Shown piece after piece: positions 24,323-32,491 of a DNA stretch of 33,840 nt. Every line of letters begins with the position of its first letter. Positions within the stretch are counted from its first letter, which is position 1. This DNA is from Enterosoma sp964427595 (GTDB lineage: Bacteria; Bacillota_I; Bacilli_A; RFN20; CAG-288), in assembly GCA_964427595.1 (NCBI GenBank), contig CAYRUQ010000012.1:1-33840 (forward strand). The letters run 5' to 3'. The translations under genes and the position numbers were made by a program. The notes below the pieces were generated by a model. That model ran no database searches and was not told the DNA's origin. It worked only from the letters and a program-made list of their open reading frames with translations.

Positions 24323-24885
24323 TTATCCTCGCTAGCCAATCACCTAGAAGAAAAGAGATATTAGAAAGCATTTTAGAAGATATTCCTTTCACCTGTGTTC
24401 CTTCTTCATTTGATGAGAGAAGCATCGATGATGAAGATTGTGTACGTCTCTGTTTAAAAGAAGCCTTGGCTAAAGGAAAAAGCGTCGCTTTCTCTTATCC
24501 TGATGATGTCATCATCTCAGCTGATACGATGGTTCTTTATCAAGGTGAAGAACTCGGTAAACCTAAAGATAGAGAGCACGCCCTTGATATGCTTAGAAAA
24601 CTTTCGGGCGATAAACATGAAGTGGTGACCGCTTATTGTATTATCAACAAGGGAGAAGTCCTAAAAGAAAGAGCAGTGAAGGCCTCTCTTTACATCGAGA
24701 AGATGGCTGATGCTGAGATAGAAGCTTATATCGATACTGGCAGTCCTTTTGATAAAGCAGGTGGATACGGAGTCCAAGATAAAGACTTCATCGAATCGAC
24801 CATCTTAAAAGGAAGCATGTCGACGATCATGGGACTCCCTAAAGAAGAATTAGAACAAGATTTGATCGATTTAGAAATCATATAG
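24319..24885 (+). CDS. maf: Maf-family nucleoside triphosphate pyrophosphatase
   Basis: Maf proteins hydrolyse non-canonical or pyrimidine NTPs (dTTP/UTP class) to NMP and PPi, keeping altered nucleotides out of nucleic acids. The 188-residue protein has LASQSPRRKEIL at the N-terminus, ISADTMV with the catalytic Asp, LGKPKDREHALDML and GSPFDKAGGYGVQD. The start overlaps the end of rnj as ATGA, so the pair is translationally coupled, and a strong terminator follows. Confidence 0.95.
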   Translation: MIILASQSPRRKEILESILEDIPFTCVPSSFDERSIDDEDCVRLCLKEALAKGKSVAFSYPDDVIISADTMVLYQGEELGKPKDREHALDMLRKLSGDKHEVVTAYCIINKGEVLKERAVKASLYIEKMADAEIEAYIDTGSPFDKAGGYGVQDKDFIESTILKGSMSTIMGLPKEELEQDLIDLEII

Positions 24886-24900
24886 TTATATAGGCACAAA

Positions 24901-24936
24901 AAAAGGCAACCCCGGAGAAATAGGTTGCCTTTTTCA
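24901..24936. terminator. Bidirectional terminator
   Basis: AAAAGGCAACC pairs with GGTTGCCTTTTT across an 11-base loop. It ends rnj-maf on the plus strand and the nadK unit, including the 38-residue gene, on the minus strand. Confidence 0.9.
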
Positions 24937-24954
24937 TAGGAGAAAAAAACTTAA

Positions 24955-25071
24955 TTAAAAATTACTGATGTAACTAGGGTCAAGTAAAAAGACGAGGCCG
25001 ACTATAAGACCGATGATGATAGCGCAAACGATGAACCACCACACCAAGACTTTAAAACGTGTTGTAACCAT
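24955..25071 (-). CDS. Small single-span membrane protein, 38 residues
   Basis: The frame starts MVTTRFKVLVWWFIVCAIII, continues through a hydrophobic helix to about residue 30, and ends LLDPSYISNF with TAA. AAGGAG is well spaced before the ATG, the N-terminal residues are basic (inside) and the tail is acidic/polar (outside). It lies 74 bases after the EIIB-like membrane protein gene and just before a terminator on the same strand, so it is probably the last gene of the nadK unit. I recognise no family. It may be a small subunit of the neighbouring membrane protein, which is inference. Confidence 0.7.
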   Translation of the reverse strand: MVTTRFKVLVWWFIVCAIIIGLIVGLVFLLDPSYISNF

Positions 25072-25145
25072 AGCTAATCTCCTTCGGGACTTGTTGAGTT
25101 AATTTTAATTTTTCAACGCTGATAATACAAGCATAAATATGAAAT

Positions 25146-25532
25146 TTATGCGTTACCTGTGAGGTTTTTATCGACATTTTCTTCTAAAAGTTGTTTGAAT
25201 TCTTCACTTTTAGAACCGATGACAAAGACGACTTTCTCCCCCATGAACATCACTTGTTCGAGGGTTTCAGTGATTGCTTTTTTATCGACTTTCTCAGCGT
25301 CGATGACTCTCACTGTTACTCTAGAACCTTTAGAAGAGATATCTTTGATGTTATCTCTTCCACCGAATTTATCAGAGACTTCAGCAGCTGAAGATTTGAT
25401 TTTCTCATCTGCTTTCTTTTCAGATTCAGCGATCTTTTTCTTCTTGTTTAGATGAAGAACAATAAGAACGACAACGACTGCTACAACAACGACTATCGCT
25501 ATTACGATACCGGCTATTGCTCCTGGATTCAT
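25146..25532 (-). CDS. Membrane-anchored EIIB-like domain without phospho-Cys
   Basis: This 128-residue protein has one very hydrophobic N-terminal helix (about 5-27), a basic stop and a short linker, then a domain resembling the glucose-type PTS EIIB fold. The EIIB signature (GG-x-x-NI, then C-x-T-R-L-R, then a Q-V-I-I-G-like strand) appears as GGRDNIKDI, K68-G-S-R71-V-T and VVFVIGSKSEEF. The phosphorylated Cys position aligns with Lys68 and no Cys occurs in the protein, so it cannot relay phosphate as an EIIB. A scaffold or sensing role is possible. AGGAGG lies within the end of nadK, and only one base separates the two genes. Confidence 0.65.
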   Translation of the reverse strand: MNPGAIAGIVIAIVVVVAVVVVLIVLHLNKKKKIAESEKKADEKIKSSAAEVSDKFGGRDNIKDISSKGSRVTVRVIDAEKVDKKAITETLEQVMFMGEKVVFVIGSKSEEFKQLLEENVDKNLTGNA

Positions 25533-25533
25533 A

Positions 25534-26310
25534 CTAATCCTCCTGTGTAATTGATAGGCAACGTTTGATTCTGATCAAGTTATCGCTGTCTTTGAAATGA
25601 ATCAGATTGAGTGTTTCATCACTCTTTTTGATGAATAACTCATCATCAGAGACTCTTCCTCTCTCTTGTCCGTCGATGAAGATGGTATTTTCTTCTTTGA
25701 GTTTTATCTTCAGTGTTTGAGAAGAAGAGAGAATTCCTTTGGAGATGATGTTTGGATAGAGTTTATTAAAGACGCTAGCCACAAACGAATATTGGTAGAT
25801 ATCAGCATCTTGAAGAACGACTGGTGAACCGAGAGAGGAGTTATATCCAGTAGAACCAGAAGGAGTGGAGATGACGATTCCACTAGCTCTTCCTTTAGTC
25901 AAGAAAGTCTCATCAACGCTAAGTGAATACTCAGATGTCTTATGAGCTTCTAAAGATAGATCACTGATGAATCTCGCTCTTTTGCCATCGTGATAAATCT
26001 CATAGATAGGAAGCTTTTCATAGACTTCTTCGTTAGCGACGATATCATCAAGGCATTCTTCGAGTTGCTCTATATCATAATCGGCGAAGAAACCGAGATG
26101 TCCTGAGTTGATTAAAAGGAAGTCACCTCTGAAGCGATATTGATGAACAGCGTAGAAAAATGATCCATCACCACCTAAGATGACAATCAATTTCGGCCGA
26201 TCTTCTGTGAAAGTGAAGCCGGCCTCAGTAAGTCTTTTGTAAATCAGATCCGCTTCTTGACCACCCTGTTTTGAAGGGATGGTGCAGATGACAAAAGGAC
26301 ATGGTTCCAT
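25534..26310 (-). CDS. nadK: NAD kinase
   Basis: NadK phosphorylates NAD to NADP and is the only known source of NADP. The 258-residue protein has the ATP-binding ILGGDGSFFYAVH, the NxGxLGFF-like NSGHLGFFADY, and TPSGSTGYNSSLGSPVV for substrate binding, with FIDGQERG near the C-terminus. It matches the short Gram-positive form. An extended -10 TACAAT with TGA lies at 26347-26342 on the minus strand, with a leader of about 25 bases and no strong Shine-Dalgarno sequence. It heads the unit with the EIIB-like and 38-residue membrane proteins. Confidence 0.95.
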   Translation of the reverse strand: MEPCPFVICTIPSKQGGQEADLIYKRLTEAGFTFTEDRPKLIVILGGDGSFFYAVHQYRFRGDFLLINSGHLGFFADYDIEQLEECLDDIVANEEVYEKLPIYEIYHDGKRARFISDLSLEAHKTSEYSLSVDETFLTKGRASGIVISTPSGSTGYNSSLGSPVVLQDADIYQYSFVASVFNKLYPNIISKGILSSSQTLKIKLKEENTIFIDGQERGRVSDDELFIKKSDETLNLIHFKDSDNLIRIKRCLSITQED

Positions 26311-26374
26311 GACTTGTAAATCTTTATCGTCGGCTTTGGATATTGTATCATAATTAAGGAAAAGGAGACATCAC

Positions 26375-26959
26375 ATGGCCACTAATAACATTGAAATAGA
26401 AGCGAAGGTTCTCGTCACTCAAAAGGAATATAACAAGGTATTAAACGCCCTTCCTTTCGGTGAGGATACGATCGTTCAAACCAACTATTATCTCGACTCT
26501 GATGACCGCACATTAAAGAAATATGGAATGATCATAAGAATCAGAAAGACAGGCGGACATTTTCTTCTCACGATGAAGGCTCCCTTAGCTGAAGGACTCT
26601 TAGAGAAAAATCAAAGATTATTCGTCGATGAGTTTGACGCTGTCTTGAACAAGAACGTTTTTCCTAAAGGAGATATCTTCGATTTCTTAGATATCCTTCA
26701 TATTGATCCTTCTACTTTGAAGATACTCGCTCAATTGACTACTGAGAGAAAAGAAGTTGAATATAACGGAACAGTCATCGATATCTCTAGAAACACCTAT
26801 TCTGGTCAGGTTGACTATGAGCTTGAGTGTGATGCGGATTCAGCTTTTAAATCTGAAAACACACTCAAAGAACTCTGTGAGAAATTAGATATCCCCTTCG
26901 TTTTAAACACTCTTTCCAAAGAGACTAGAGCTATCAACGCTGCCACTTTAGCTAAGTGA
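26375..26959 (+). CDS. CYTH domain protein
   Basis: CYTH enzymes act on triphosphates such as inorganic tripolyphosphate or thiamine triphosphate inside a charged tunnel. This 194-residue protein has the signature IEIEAKV near the N-terminus, YYLDSDDRTLKKYGMIIRIR and FLLTMKAP with alternating charged residues lining the tunnel, and KEVEY and YELECD toward the end. The exact substrate is not readable, but short Firmicute members such as YjbK are of this type. AAAGGAGA gives a good ribosome binding site. It is divergent from nadK, and a terminator follows. Confidence 0.9.
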   Translation: MATNNIEIEAKVLVTQKEYNKVLNALPFGEDTIVQTNYYLDSDDRTLKKYGMIIRIRKTGGHFLLTMKAPLAEGLLEKNQRLFVDEFDAVLNKNVFPKGDIFDFLDILHIDPSTLKILAQLTTERKEVEYNGTVIDISRNTYSGQVDYELECDADSAFKSENTLKELCEKLDIPFVLNTLSKETRAINAATLAK

Positions 26960-26985
26960 TATTTCTTTCTAACAACAAACAAATA

Positions 26986-27032
26986 AAAAGCAACCATCCT
27001 GTAAAAAGCAAAGGTGGTTGCTTTTTAATTTA
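26986..27032. terminator. Bidirectional terminator
   Basis: AAAAGCAACCATCCT pairs imperfectly with AGGTGGTTGCTTTTT across about 11 bases. The CYTH gene and the long minus-strand ECF-truA-pgsA-spx cluster converge on it. Confidence 0.85.
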
Positions 27033-27052
27033 GATTTAAGTCTCGGTAGTTC

Positions 27053-27484
27053 TTATTGATTATTGCTGTTTTTGAATGGATGCTCACAATCACCGAGTTT
27101 TCCACAATCAAGACAGGCTTCAACAGCGATTCTTTTAGCTTTCTCGAAGATTTCAATCTCATCAGCGTTATAACCGACTTGAATCTTAGAATCATCGACG
27201 ATGATCGGTCTTTTTAGAATAGTCGGATTAGCTTTGATGAATTCACATAACTCGTGGATGGACATAGAGTCGATATCAATACGGAGATCTTTGATGATTT
27301 TACTTCTTTTAGAGATGATATCATCAGTACCATCAAGTGATTTATTGAGCATCTCTTTTAACTCTTCTTCACTGATTTCATGAGAGAGGATGTTGATTTC
27401 TTTAAAAGGGATACCTTGTTTGATAAACCAGCTTTTGACCTTGCGACAGCTAGAACAACCCGGAGATAGATAAATCTTAATCAT
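27053..27484 (-). CDS. spx: Spx/ArsC-family regulator
   Basis: Spx is an ArsC-like thioredoxin-fold protein that binds the RNA polymerase alpha C-terminal domain and redirects transcription under disulfide stress. The 143-residue protein has the redox CxxC as SPGCSSCRKVKSWF and the conserved LKRPIIVDDSKIQVGYNADEI containing the key Arg. ATG 27484 is chosen over the upstream in-frame start because AAGGAGG stands just before it and the family begins at MIKIYLSPGC. It overlaps the end of pgsA by eight bases. The C-terminus is longer than Bacillus Spx and ends with two Cys in ACLDCGKLGDCEHPF, an unusual extra Cys cluster. An ArsC reductase is less likely, given RPI and CxxC. Confidence 0.88.
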   Translation of the reverse strand: MIKIYLSPGCSSCRKVKSWFIKQGIPFKEINILSHEISEEELKEMLNKSLDGTDDIISKRSKIIKDLRIDIDSMSIHELCEFIKANPTILKRPIIVDDSKIQVGYNADEIEIFEKAKRIAVEACLDCGKLGDCEHPFKNSNNQ

Positions 27485-28175
27485 TTTCTTCCTCCTTGTT
27501 TTCGTCTTTAGAAAAATCGATTTCGTCAGGGCCATGCTTCAGCAGTTTGAAAAACAGGACATGATAGTTGATAGAGGCGAAGAGAAGAACAAGGATGACT
27601 ACTCCGCACATGGTATTAAATACGATATCGGGAATCAAAAACTCAGCATAACTATTGATGATAAAAGGAGCAGCGACTAAGAGGACACCTAAGACTACAT
27701 AGAAGACGAAAGAAGAGAATTTACCATACCAGTGAGCAGAGCCGAAGGCTTTATTGTGCTGAGCTAAGATGATGTTTTCAAGTGCCATAATCAACTCTTT
27801 GATGATGAAGACACCAAGCATCACATAGACGATTGGATAGTCTCTAAGGGTGTAACAAAGTCCAGCTGCCACCGCTAGTTGTAAGAGTTTATCAGCGATA
27901 GGATCGATGATTTTACCAAGTTGGGAGACCTGACGGAATTTTCTCGCTACCAAGCCATCAAGGAAGTCGGTGTAGGCAGCAAGCACGACCACCGCAGCGG
28001 CTAGATAGTAATTAGCGAATTCATTACCAGCGATAGAGAAAGGGATGAAATACAAGCAAAGGAAAACGATGATGAGAATAACTCTGAGATAACAAAGGAT
28101 GTTAGGGAAGAGAAAAATCTCATCTTTACGGAAATATTTTTTAAAAACAGCTATGAAGTTTTCTTTCTTACTCAT
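27477..28175 (-). CDS. pgsA: CDP-diacylglycerol-glycerol-3-phosphate phosphatidyltransferase
   Basis: This 232-residue membrane enzyme makes phosphatidylglycerol phosphate from CDP-diacylglycerol and glycerol-3-phosphate. The CDP-alcohol phosphotransferase motif is complete: D70-FL-D73-G-LV-A77-R78, then G87, D91 and D95 in LGKIIDPIADK. Five to six membrane helices surround it. The N-terminus is soluble and basic. A TTG two codons earlier is possible, but the ATG of MSKKEN is preferred. Another CDP-alcohol enzyme cannot be excluded, though pgsA is the usual one in this context. It lies 30 bases after truA and overlaps spx. Confidence 0.9.
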   Translation of the reverse strand: MSKKENFIAVFKKYFRKDEIFLFPNILCYLRVILIIVFLCLYFIPFSIAGNEFANYYLAAAVVVLAAYTDFLDGLVARKFRQVSQLGKIIDPIADKLLQLAVAAGLCYTLRDYPIVYVMLGVFIIKELIMALENIILAQHNKAFGSAHWYGKFSSFVFYVVLGVLLVAAPFIINSYAEFLIPDIVFNTMCGVVILVLLFASINYHVLFFKLLKHGPDEIDFSKDENKEEEND

Positions 28176-28205
28176 TTCCAACTGATTTGCTTTTTAGCAA
28201 TAGAA

Positions 28206-29003
28206 TTATAGCAAAGATATAGATTTATTAGTTAAGGGATCGATCATTTTTTCAGCTTGATCAAGTTCGGGATAGTAGATGTTATCAAGTATCAACCCCT
28301 GTGGTTCCGCCCTCAGTTTCTGATAAGGGATATTCTCGCCAGAGAGAAGTTTTTCAATCGTTTCTTTAGAAAGTCGAGCGTCTGCATATCTTAAAGCGGC
28401 ACCGACTAAAAAACGGATTTGATATCGTAAAAAGCTCTTTCCTTTAAAACAGAGAAAGAGGATACCGTTTCTCTCAATGAGTCTTGTCTCATCTATTGTA
28501 AGTATCGTGTTCTCGTCTTCTTTTTCTGGTTTAGAGAAGTATCTAAAATTATGTGTTCCTTCAAAGAAAGAGAGACATTCTTCAAGTTTTTCTTTAGAAG
28601 GAGGGATAATCGGTTGATAAGTGAGCGTTGAAAGTAGTGGATTTCTCTCCTTTCCTTCTTGGATCAGATAGATGTAAGTCTTGTTTTTCATACTATAACG
28701 AGCTGAAAACTCATCACTAACTTGTATCACTTCTTTAATATGAATAGTATTATCAAGAGTTTTAGAAAGATAATAAGCTAAGTAACTAAGATTAAAATCT
28801 CTTTCTGGTGCGATGAAGTTGATACCAAAATCTAAAGCGGAGACACCTCTATCAAGTCTTGAGGAGATAGTGACTTTAATAGGCGTGTTATAGATGCGAG
28901 AGAGCACATCTTGAAACTCTCCTTGGATAGTCTTATAGCGTGTTTGTTTTTGGGTGCCGTAGAAAGCACCACCATAGAAGGCGATTCTTATAAATATGTT
29001 CAT
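28206..29003 (-). CDS. truA: tRNA pseudouridine(38-40) synthase
   Basis: TruA converts uridines 38-40 of the tRNA anticodon stem-loop to pseudouridine. The 265-residue protein has the catalytic Asp in SRLD51RGVSAL, which corresponds to GRTDxGVHA of other members. It also has TYIYLIQEG, GTHNFRYFSKPE and the C-terminal FLRYQIRFLVGAALRYADAR. The Arg-Leu-Asp-Arg version of the motif is divergent but keeps the Asp. Its start overlaps the ecfT stop by four bases, matching the ecfA-ecfA-ecfT-truA order common in Firmicutes. Confidence 0.93.
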   Translation of the reverse strand: MNIFIRIAFYGGAFYGTQKQTRYKTIQGEFQDVLSRIYNTPIKVTISSRLDRGVSALDFGINFIAPERDFNLSYLAYYLSKTLDNTIHIKEVIQVSDEFSARYSMKNKTYIYLIQEGKERNPLLSTLTYQPIIPPSKEKLEECLSFFEGTHNFRYFSKPEKEDENTILTIDETRLIERNGILFLCFKGKSFLRYQIRFLVGAALRYADARLSKETIEKLLSGENIPYQKLRAEPQGLILDNIYYPELDQAEKMIDPLTNKSISLL

Positions 29004-29863
29004 GATAATGCTGGTAATGGGACATTTAATATGTCGTAAATATCAAATTTATAGACAGCAAGGACGATCATCAAAGTTAAGAATAAAACGAGAACGATTG
29101 AACTGATCGTATCTTTAACACCCCAAGTGAATAGTCGATAACGGCTTCTTTTAGCTTCTGGGTTATAACCTCTAGCTTCTAAAGCATCAGCGAGTTGAGC
29201 GGAGGTTGTAAATGCACTCATAAAGAGAGGGATGATTAATGAGACGACTGCTTTCACTTTTTCTTTGAAACGACCTTGTTTGTAATCGACGCCTCTAGAA
29301 GCTTGTGATTTCATGATTCTTTGAGCGTCTTCAGAAAGAGTCGGTATGAATCTTAAGGCCAGTGAGATTGCCATCGCAAATTGATGGACGGGGAAATGGA
29401 GGAATTTTAACGGATAGAAGAGCCATTCAAGAGCATAAGTCATATCCATCGGTTTAGTAGTTGAAGTGAAGATATTTGTCTCAGCAAGGACGATGATAAG
29501 TCTTAAAAGGATGAAAGAGACATTGACGATCGTCTTATAGTAAACATCAATGCTTCCGATTGTGAAGGCGATATCACCACCGGTGGAAGTAGGAAGGAAG
29601 ATGTTGAGAAGCAAAAGCAGAACGACCATCATCCACAAAGCTTTCAATGATTTGAATAATCTGATGAAACTCGTCTTGCTCACTATTGAAAGGGTGATGA
29701 CTAATATCAAGATACCGAAGTTGATAGTGATGTTCATATAGCCATTTCCATAGCTTAGGAAAGTGACGACCAAAAGAACAATCAAACCAATCAGTTTGAT
29801 TCGACTATCAAGGCGGTGAATGATCGTGTTAAAGGATGTGTATTTTCCTAAAGTGAGAGTCAT
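29000..29863 (-). CDS. ecfT: ECF transporter transmembrane subunit EcfT
   Basis: EcfT is the scaffold of group II energy-coupling-factor vitamin and metal transporters, joining the two ATPases to exchangeable S-components. The 287-residue protein has four to six membrane helices. The two coupling motifs, QASRGVDYK and LEARGYNPE, contact the ATPases. The start overlaps ecfA2 by four bases. No S-component gene lies in the window, as is usual for shared ECF modules. Confidence 0.95.
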   Translation of the reverse strand: MTLTLGKYTSFNTIIHRLDSRIKLIGLIVLLVVTFLSYGNGYMNITINFGILILVITLSIVSKTSFIRLFKSLKALWMMVVLLLLLNIFLPTSTGGDIAFTIGSIDVYYKTIVNVSFILLRLIIVLAETNIFTSTTKPMDMTYALEWLFYPLKFLHFPVHQFAMAISLALRFIPTLSEDAQRIMKSQASRGVDYKQGRFKEKVKAVVSLIIPLFMSAFTTSAQLADALEARGYNPEAKRSRYRLFTWGVKDTISSIVLVLFLTLMIVLAVYKFDIYDILNVPLPALS

Positions 29864-30786
29864 CTCTTCTCTCCTTTCACCCTGATGATCTCATCACAAA
29901 GAGATTCGACATCCTTGATTCTTTCTAATTCTAAAGGAAAGTTGTTTTTCTTTAATTCCAAGGCAAAAGCAAAAACTTTTGGAGGTTCTAAAGACGAGAT
30001 CTTTAAGAATTCTTCGTCTTGGAAGAGTTTATAAGGAACATCGGATTTAATGATTTTTCCTTTATCTAAGACGAGAGCTTTATCACAATGTTTCAAAACG
30101 ACATCCATATCATGAGTAGCGATGATGATTGAAGTTCCAGCGTTATGAATATCGCTAATTAAAGAAAGAAGTTTATCCTCACCTGATCTATCAAGACCGA
30201 CAGTCGGTTCATCAAGAACTAAGATGTCAGGTTTAGAGGCGATGATACCAGCGATAGCTACTCTTCTTTTTTCTCCACCGGATAATTCAAAAGGAGACCT
30301 TTCATAGTAAGAAGAATCAATGCCGACTAAAGAGAGAGCTTCTTTTGAAGCTTTTAAAGCCTCTTCTTGAGAGAGGCCGAAGTTTTTCGGTCCATAACAG
30401 ACATCTTTGATGACTGTATCTTCAAAAAGCTGGTATTCTGGAAACTGAAAGACGAGTCCGACTTTCTTTCTTAGAGTTTTGACATCTTTGAGTTTCGCTT
30501 TTTGTTTCTTCTTCATCGCTTTTTCATCGACGATCATCTCATTTTTCTTTTTCTTGTAAACGAGAGTCATATCGATGAGATATCCAGAAACATCAAGCTT
30601 TCCAGAAGTTGGAAGAAGAAGTCCGTTTAAATGTTGAATCAAAGTGGATTTGCCAGAGCCGGTTTGACCGATTAATGCTGAGAAACAGTGGTCATCAAAA
30701 AGACAATTGATATCATCCAAAGCTTTCTGCTCACTTGGAAGATTAGGATCATAGACATGGAAGAGATGTTCTATCTTTATTGACAT
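29860..30786 (-). CDS. ecfA2: ECF transporter ATPase EcfA2
   Basis: This 308-residue ATPase has Walker A GQTGSGKST, Q-loop FQFPEYQLFEDTV, the signature LSGGEKRRVAIAG, Walker B ILVLDEPTVGLD and the H-loop ATHD. A basic insert rich in Lys (about 80-110) lies between Walker A and the Q-loop, as in other EcfA2 proteins. The start overlaps ecfA1 by ten bases. With EcfA1 it forms the asymmetric ATPase pair that drives uptake. Confidence 0.95.
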   Translation of the reverse strand: MSIKIEHLFHVYDPNLPSEQKALDDINCLFDDHCFSALIGQTGSGKSTLIQHLNGLLLPTSGKLDVSGYLIDMTLVYKKKKNEMIVDEKAMKKKQKAKLKDVKTLRKKVGLVFQFPEYQLFEDTVIKDVCYGPKNFGLSQEEALKASKEALSLVGIDSSYYERSPFELSGGEKRRVAIAGIIASKPDILVLDEPTVGLDRSGEDKLLSLISDIHNAGTSIIIATHDMDVVLKHCDKALVLDKGKIIKSDVPYKLFQDEEFLKISSLEPPKVFAFALELKKNNFPLELERIKDVESLCDEIIRVKGEKR

Positions 30787-31652
30787 AGTTGCTGGATAAA
30801 TTCCTTCTCATCATTAAACGACTCAAAAGAGAGACCTTTCTCTTTTAATCTCTTTCTAAGTTGATGGGCAAACGGGATATCAAGGCCGAGTTCAGTGAGT
30901 TTGTCTTCGTGAGTGAATACTTCTTGGGGTGTTCCAGAAAATAAGATATTCCCATCTGCTAAGACGATGACTTCATCAGCATCATAAGCTTCTTCAATCT
31001 CATGAGTGATGATTAAAATCGTCATCTCTGGGTTCAATTCTTTTTCCTTTTTAATGATGTTTCTGATCGCATGTTTTCCTTTAGGGTCAAGCATCGCACC
31101 AGCTTCATCGAGAATCAGGATTTTCGGTTTTCTTGCGATAGCACCAGCGATGGCTACTCTCTGTTTTTGACCGCCTGAAAGATTTTCAGGAGCTGCTTTC
31201 AAATAATTCTCCATCCCGACTAAAGAAGCACATTCTAAGACGATTTTTCTCATCTCCTCTTGAGAGAGACACTTGTTCTCTAACCCAAAGGCGATATCAT
31301 CTTCGACTGTCGCACCGATAAATTGACTATCTGGATTTTGGAAGACGAGACCGATATCTCCTCTTAAAAGTAAAGCGTTCTCATCAGTCATCACTCTTCT
31401 GAAGATGGCGATATCACCCGCATCTTGAACTAAGATGCCGTCGATCAATTTAGCGAGAGTTGATTTACCAGATCCGTTCTTTCCGATGAAAGCGACGGTC
31501 TTACTCTTTTTTATATCGAGATTCAGGTTTCTGATGACTGGTCGATTCTTCTCATAGCAAAAGGAGAGATTGCGAAGAAAAATCGCTGAATCTTCCGGAA
31601 TCGATTCATCCACTTTAAGAAGTTGAGAAATCTTCTCCTCTTTATTTTTCAT
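30777..31652 (-). CDS. ecfA1: ECF transporter ATPase EcfA1
   Basis: This 291-residue ATPase has Walker A GKNGSGKST, Q-loop FQNPDSQFIGATVEDDIAFG (typical EcfA1), the signature LSGGQKQRVAIAGAIA and Walker B ILILDEAGAMLDP with H-loop THE. It overlaps both the upstream small membrane protein gene and ecfA2 by about ten bases, so all are translated from one message. Confidence 0.95.
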   Translation of the reverse strand: MKNKEEKISQLLKVDESIPEDSAIFLRNLSFCYEKNRPVIRNLNLDIKKSKTVAFIGKNGSGKSTLAKLIDGILVQDAGDIAIFRRVMTDENALLLRGDIGLVFQNPDSQFIGATVEDDIAFGLENKCLSQEEMRKIVLECASLVGMENYLKAAPENLSGGQKQRVAIAGAIARKPKILILDEAGAMLDPKGKHAIRNIIKKEKELNPEMTILIITHEIEEAYDADEVIVLADGNILFSGTPQEVFTHEDKLTELGLDIPFAHQLRKRLKEKGLSFESFNDEKEFIQQLCQ

Positions 31653-31881
31653 CTTTGCGTGTCTTTCTATATTTGATGATTTGATAAATCCAGTAACCGA
31701 GTATGCTAGCTCCTAAGCAGCACGCCCAAACGATAGCGAGGATGAAAGTTAAATCAGGCATCTCAGTCGAATTAGTGATCGAATAAAGAAGAACTAAAAC
31801 CATCATGAAACAAATCACGATTACTATCGTGGCTATGATGCAGCGTTTTAACGGAAATTTCGAATGATCGTTATAAGTCAT
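31642..31881 (-). CDS. Small two-helix membrane protein, unknown
   Basis: This roughly 79-residue protein has two membrane helices (about 14-36 and 42-64) and a basic tail with KYRKTRKDEK. The ATG at 31881 overlaps the end of the dCMP deaminase gene by 11 bases, as with the other junctions in this cluster. An in-frame ATG at 31923 would give 93 residues but lacks a ribosome binding site. Its position directly before ecfA1, overlapping it by 11 bases, suggests a link to the ECF transporter, though it is too small for a normal S-component (about 180 residues). Confidence 0.7.
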   Translation of the reverse strand: MTYNDHSKFPLKRCIIATIVIVICFMMVLVLLYSITNSTEMPDLTFILAIVWACCLGASILGYWIYQIIKYRKTRKDEK

Positions 31882-32359
31882 TTTCAAACTCGATTGTGGG
31901 GATTCTTCCTTGATATTGCTCATAAGGAATACCGACCATATCTAACATCCTTCTAGCAGCAATCTCATCTTCACTATCGTGATATTTATCAGAGATATAG
32001 ATGATTTTCTTGATACCGGCTTGGATGCAAGCTTTCGTGCACTCGTTACAAGGGAAGAGAGTGACATATAAAATGGAGTTTTGTAAGTTATGAGCAGAAT
32101 TTAAAATTGCGTTTAATTCGGCATGGCAGACATAAGGATATTTAGTATCTAGCACCGACTTACCTTCCTCTTTTCTTCCCCAAGGAATCTGATGGTCATC
32201 GACACCGATAGGCATGCCGTTATAGCCTAAAGAAAGCACTTTATGGTCAGGGGAAACGATACAAGCACCGACCTTTGTATTAGGATCTTTGCTCCTTAAA
32301 GCCGATAATACGGCGATAGACATGAAATATTCATCCCAAGATATATTGTCAAATTTCAT
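31871..32359 (-). CDS. dCMP deaminase family protein
   Basis: This 162-residue zinc enzyme should deaminate dCMP to dUMP for thymidylate synthesis. The zinc site is clear: CHAELNAIL gives His and the catalytic Glu, and PCNECTKAC supplies the Cys pair. RSKDPNTKVGACIV and LGYNGMPIGVDD are typical of the dCMP deaminase/ComEB group. The ATG at 32359 is preferred over 32392 because GGGGAGG lies seven to eight bases before it. It is the first gene of the cluster running through the ECF genes to spx. A TATACT box at 32405-32400 on the minus strand is a weak promoter candidate. Confidence 0.93.
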   Translation of the reverse strand: MKFDNISWDEYFMSIAVLSALRSKDPNTKVGACIVSPDHKVLSLGYNGMPIGVDDHQIPWGRKEEGKSVLDTKYPYVCHAELNAILNSAHNLQNSILYVTLFPCNECTKACIQAGIKKIIYISDKYHDSEDEIAARRMLDMVGIPYEQYQGRIPTIEFENDL

Positions 32360-32491
32360 TTCATACCTCCCCTTAATTCCCAAAGCGAACAACTAATATA
32401 GTATATTTTATTGGGCTTAAAAAGCTTACATAATCATCCCCTATTTCACCAAATCTTTTATCAGGACATGTGAATTTAAAGGAGGTGTAAC

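Noticed and set aside
27053..27535. Longer Spx start 17 codons upstream
   Set aside because: It would overlap pgsA by nearly 60 bases without a ribosome binding site, while AAGGAGG precedes the internal ATG.
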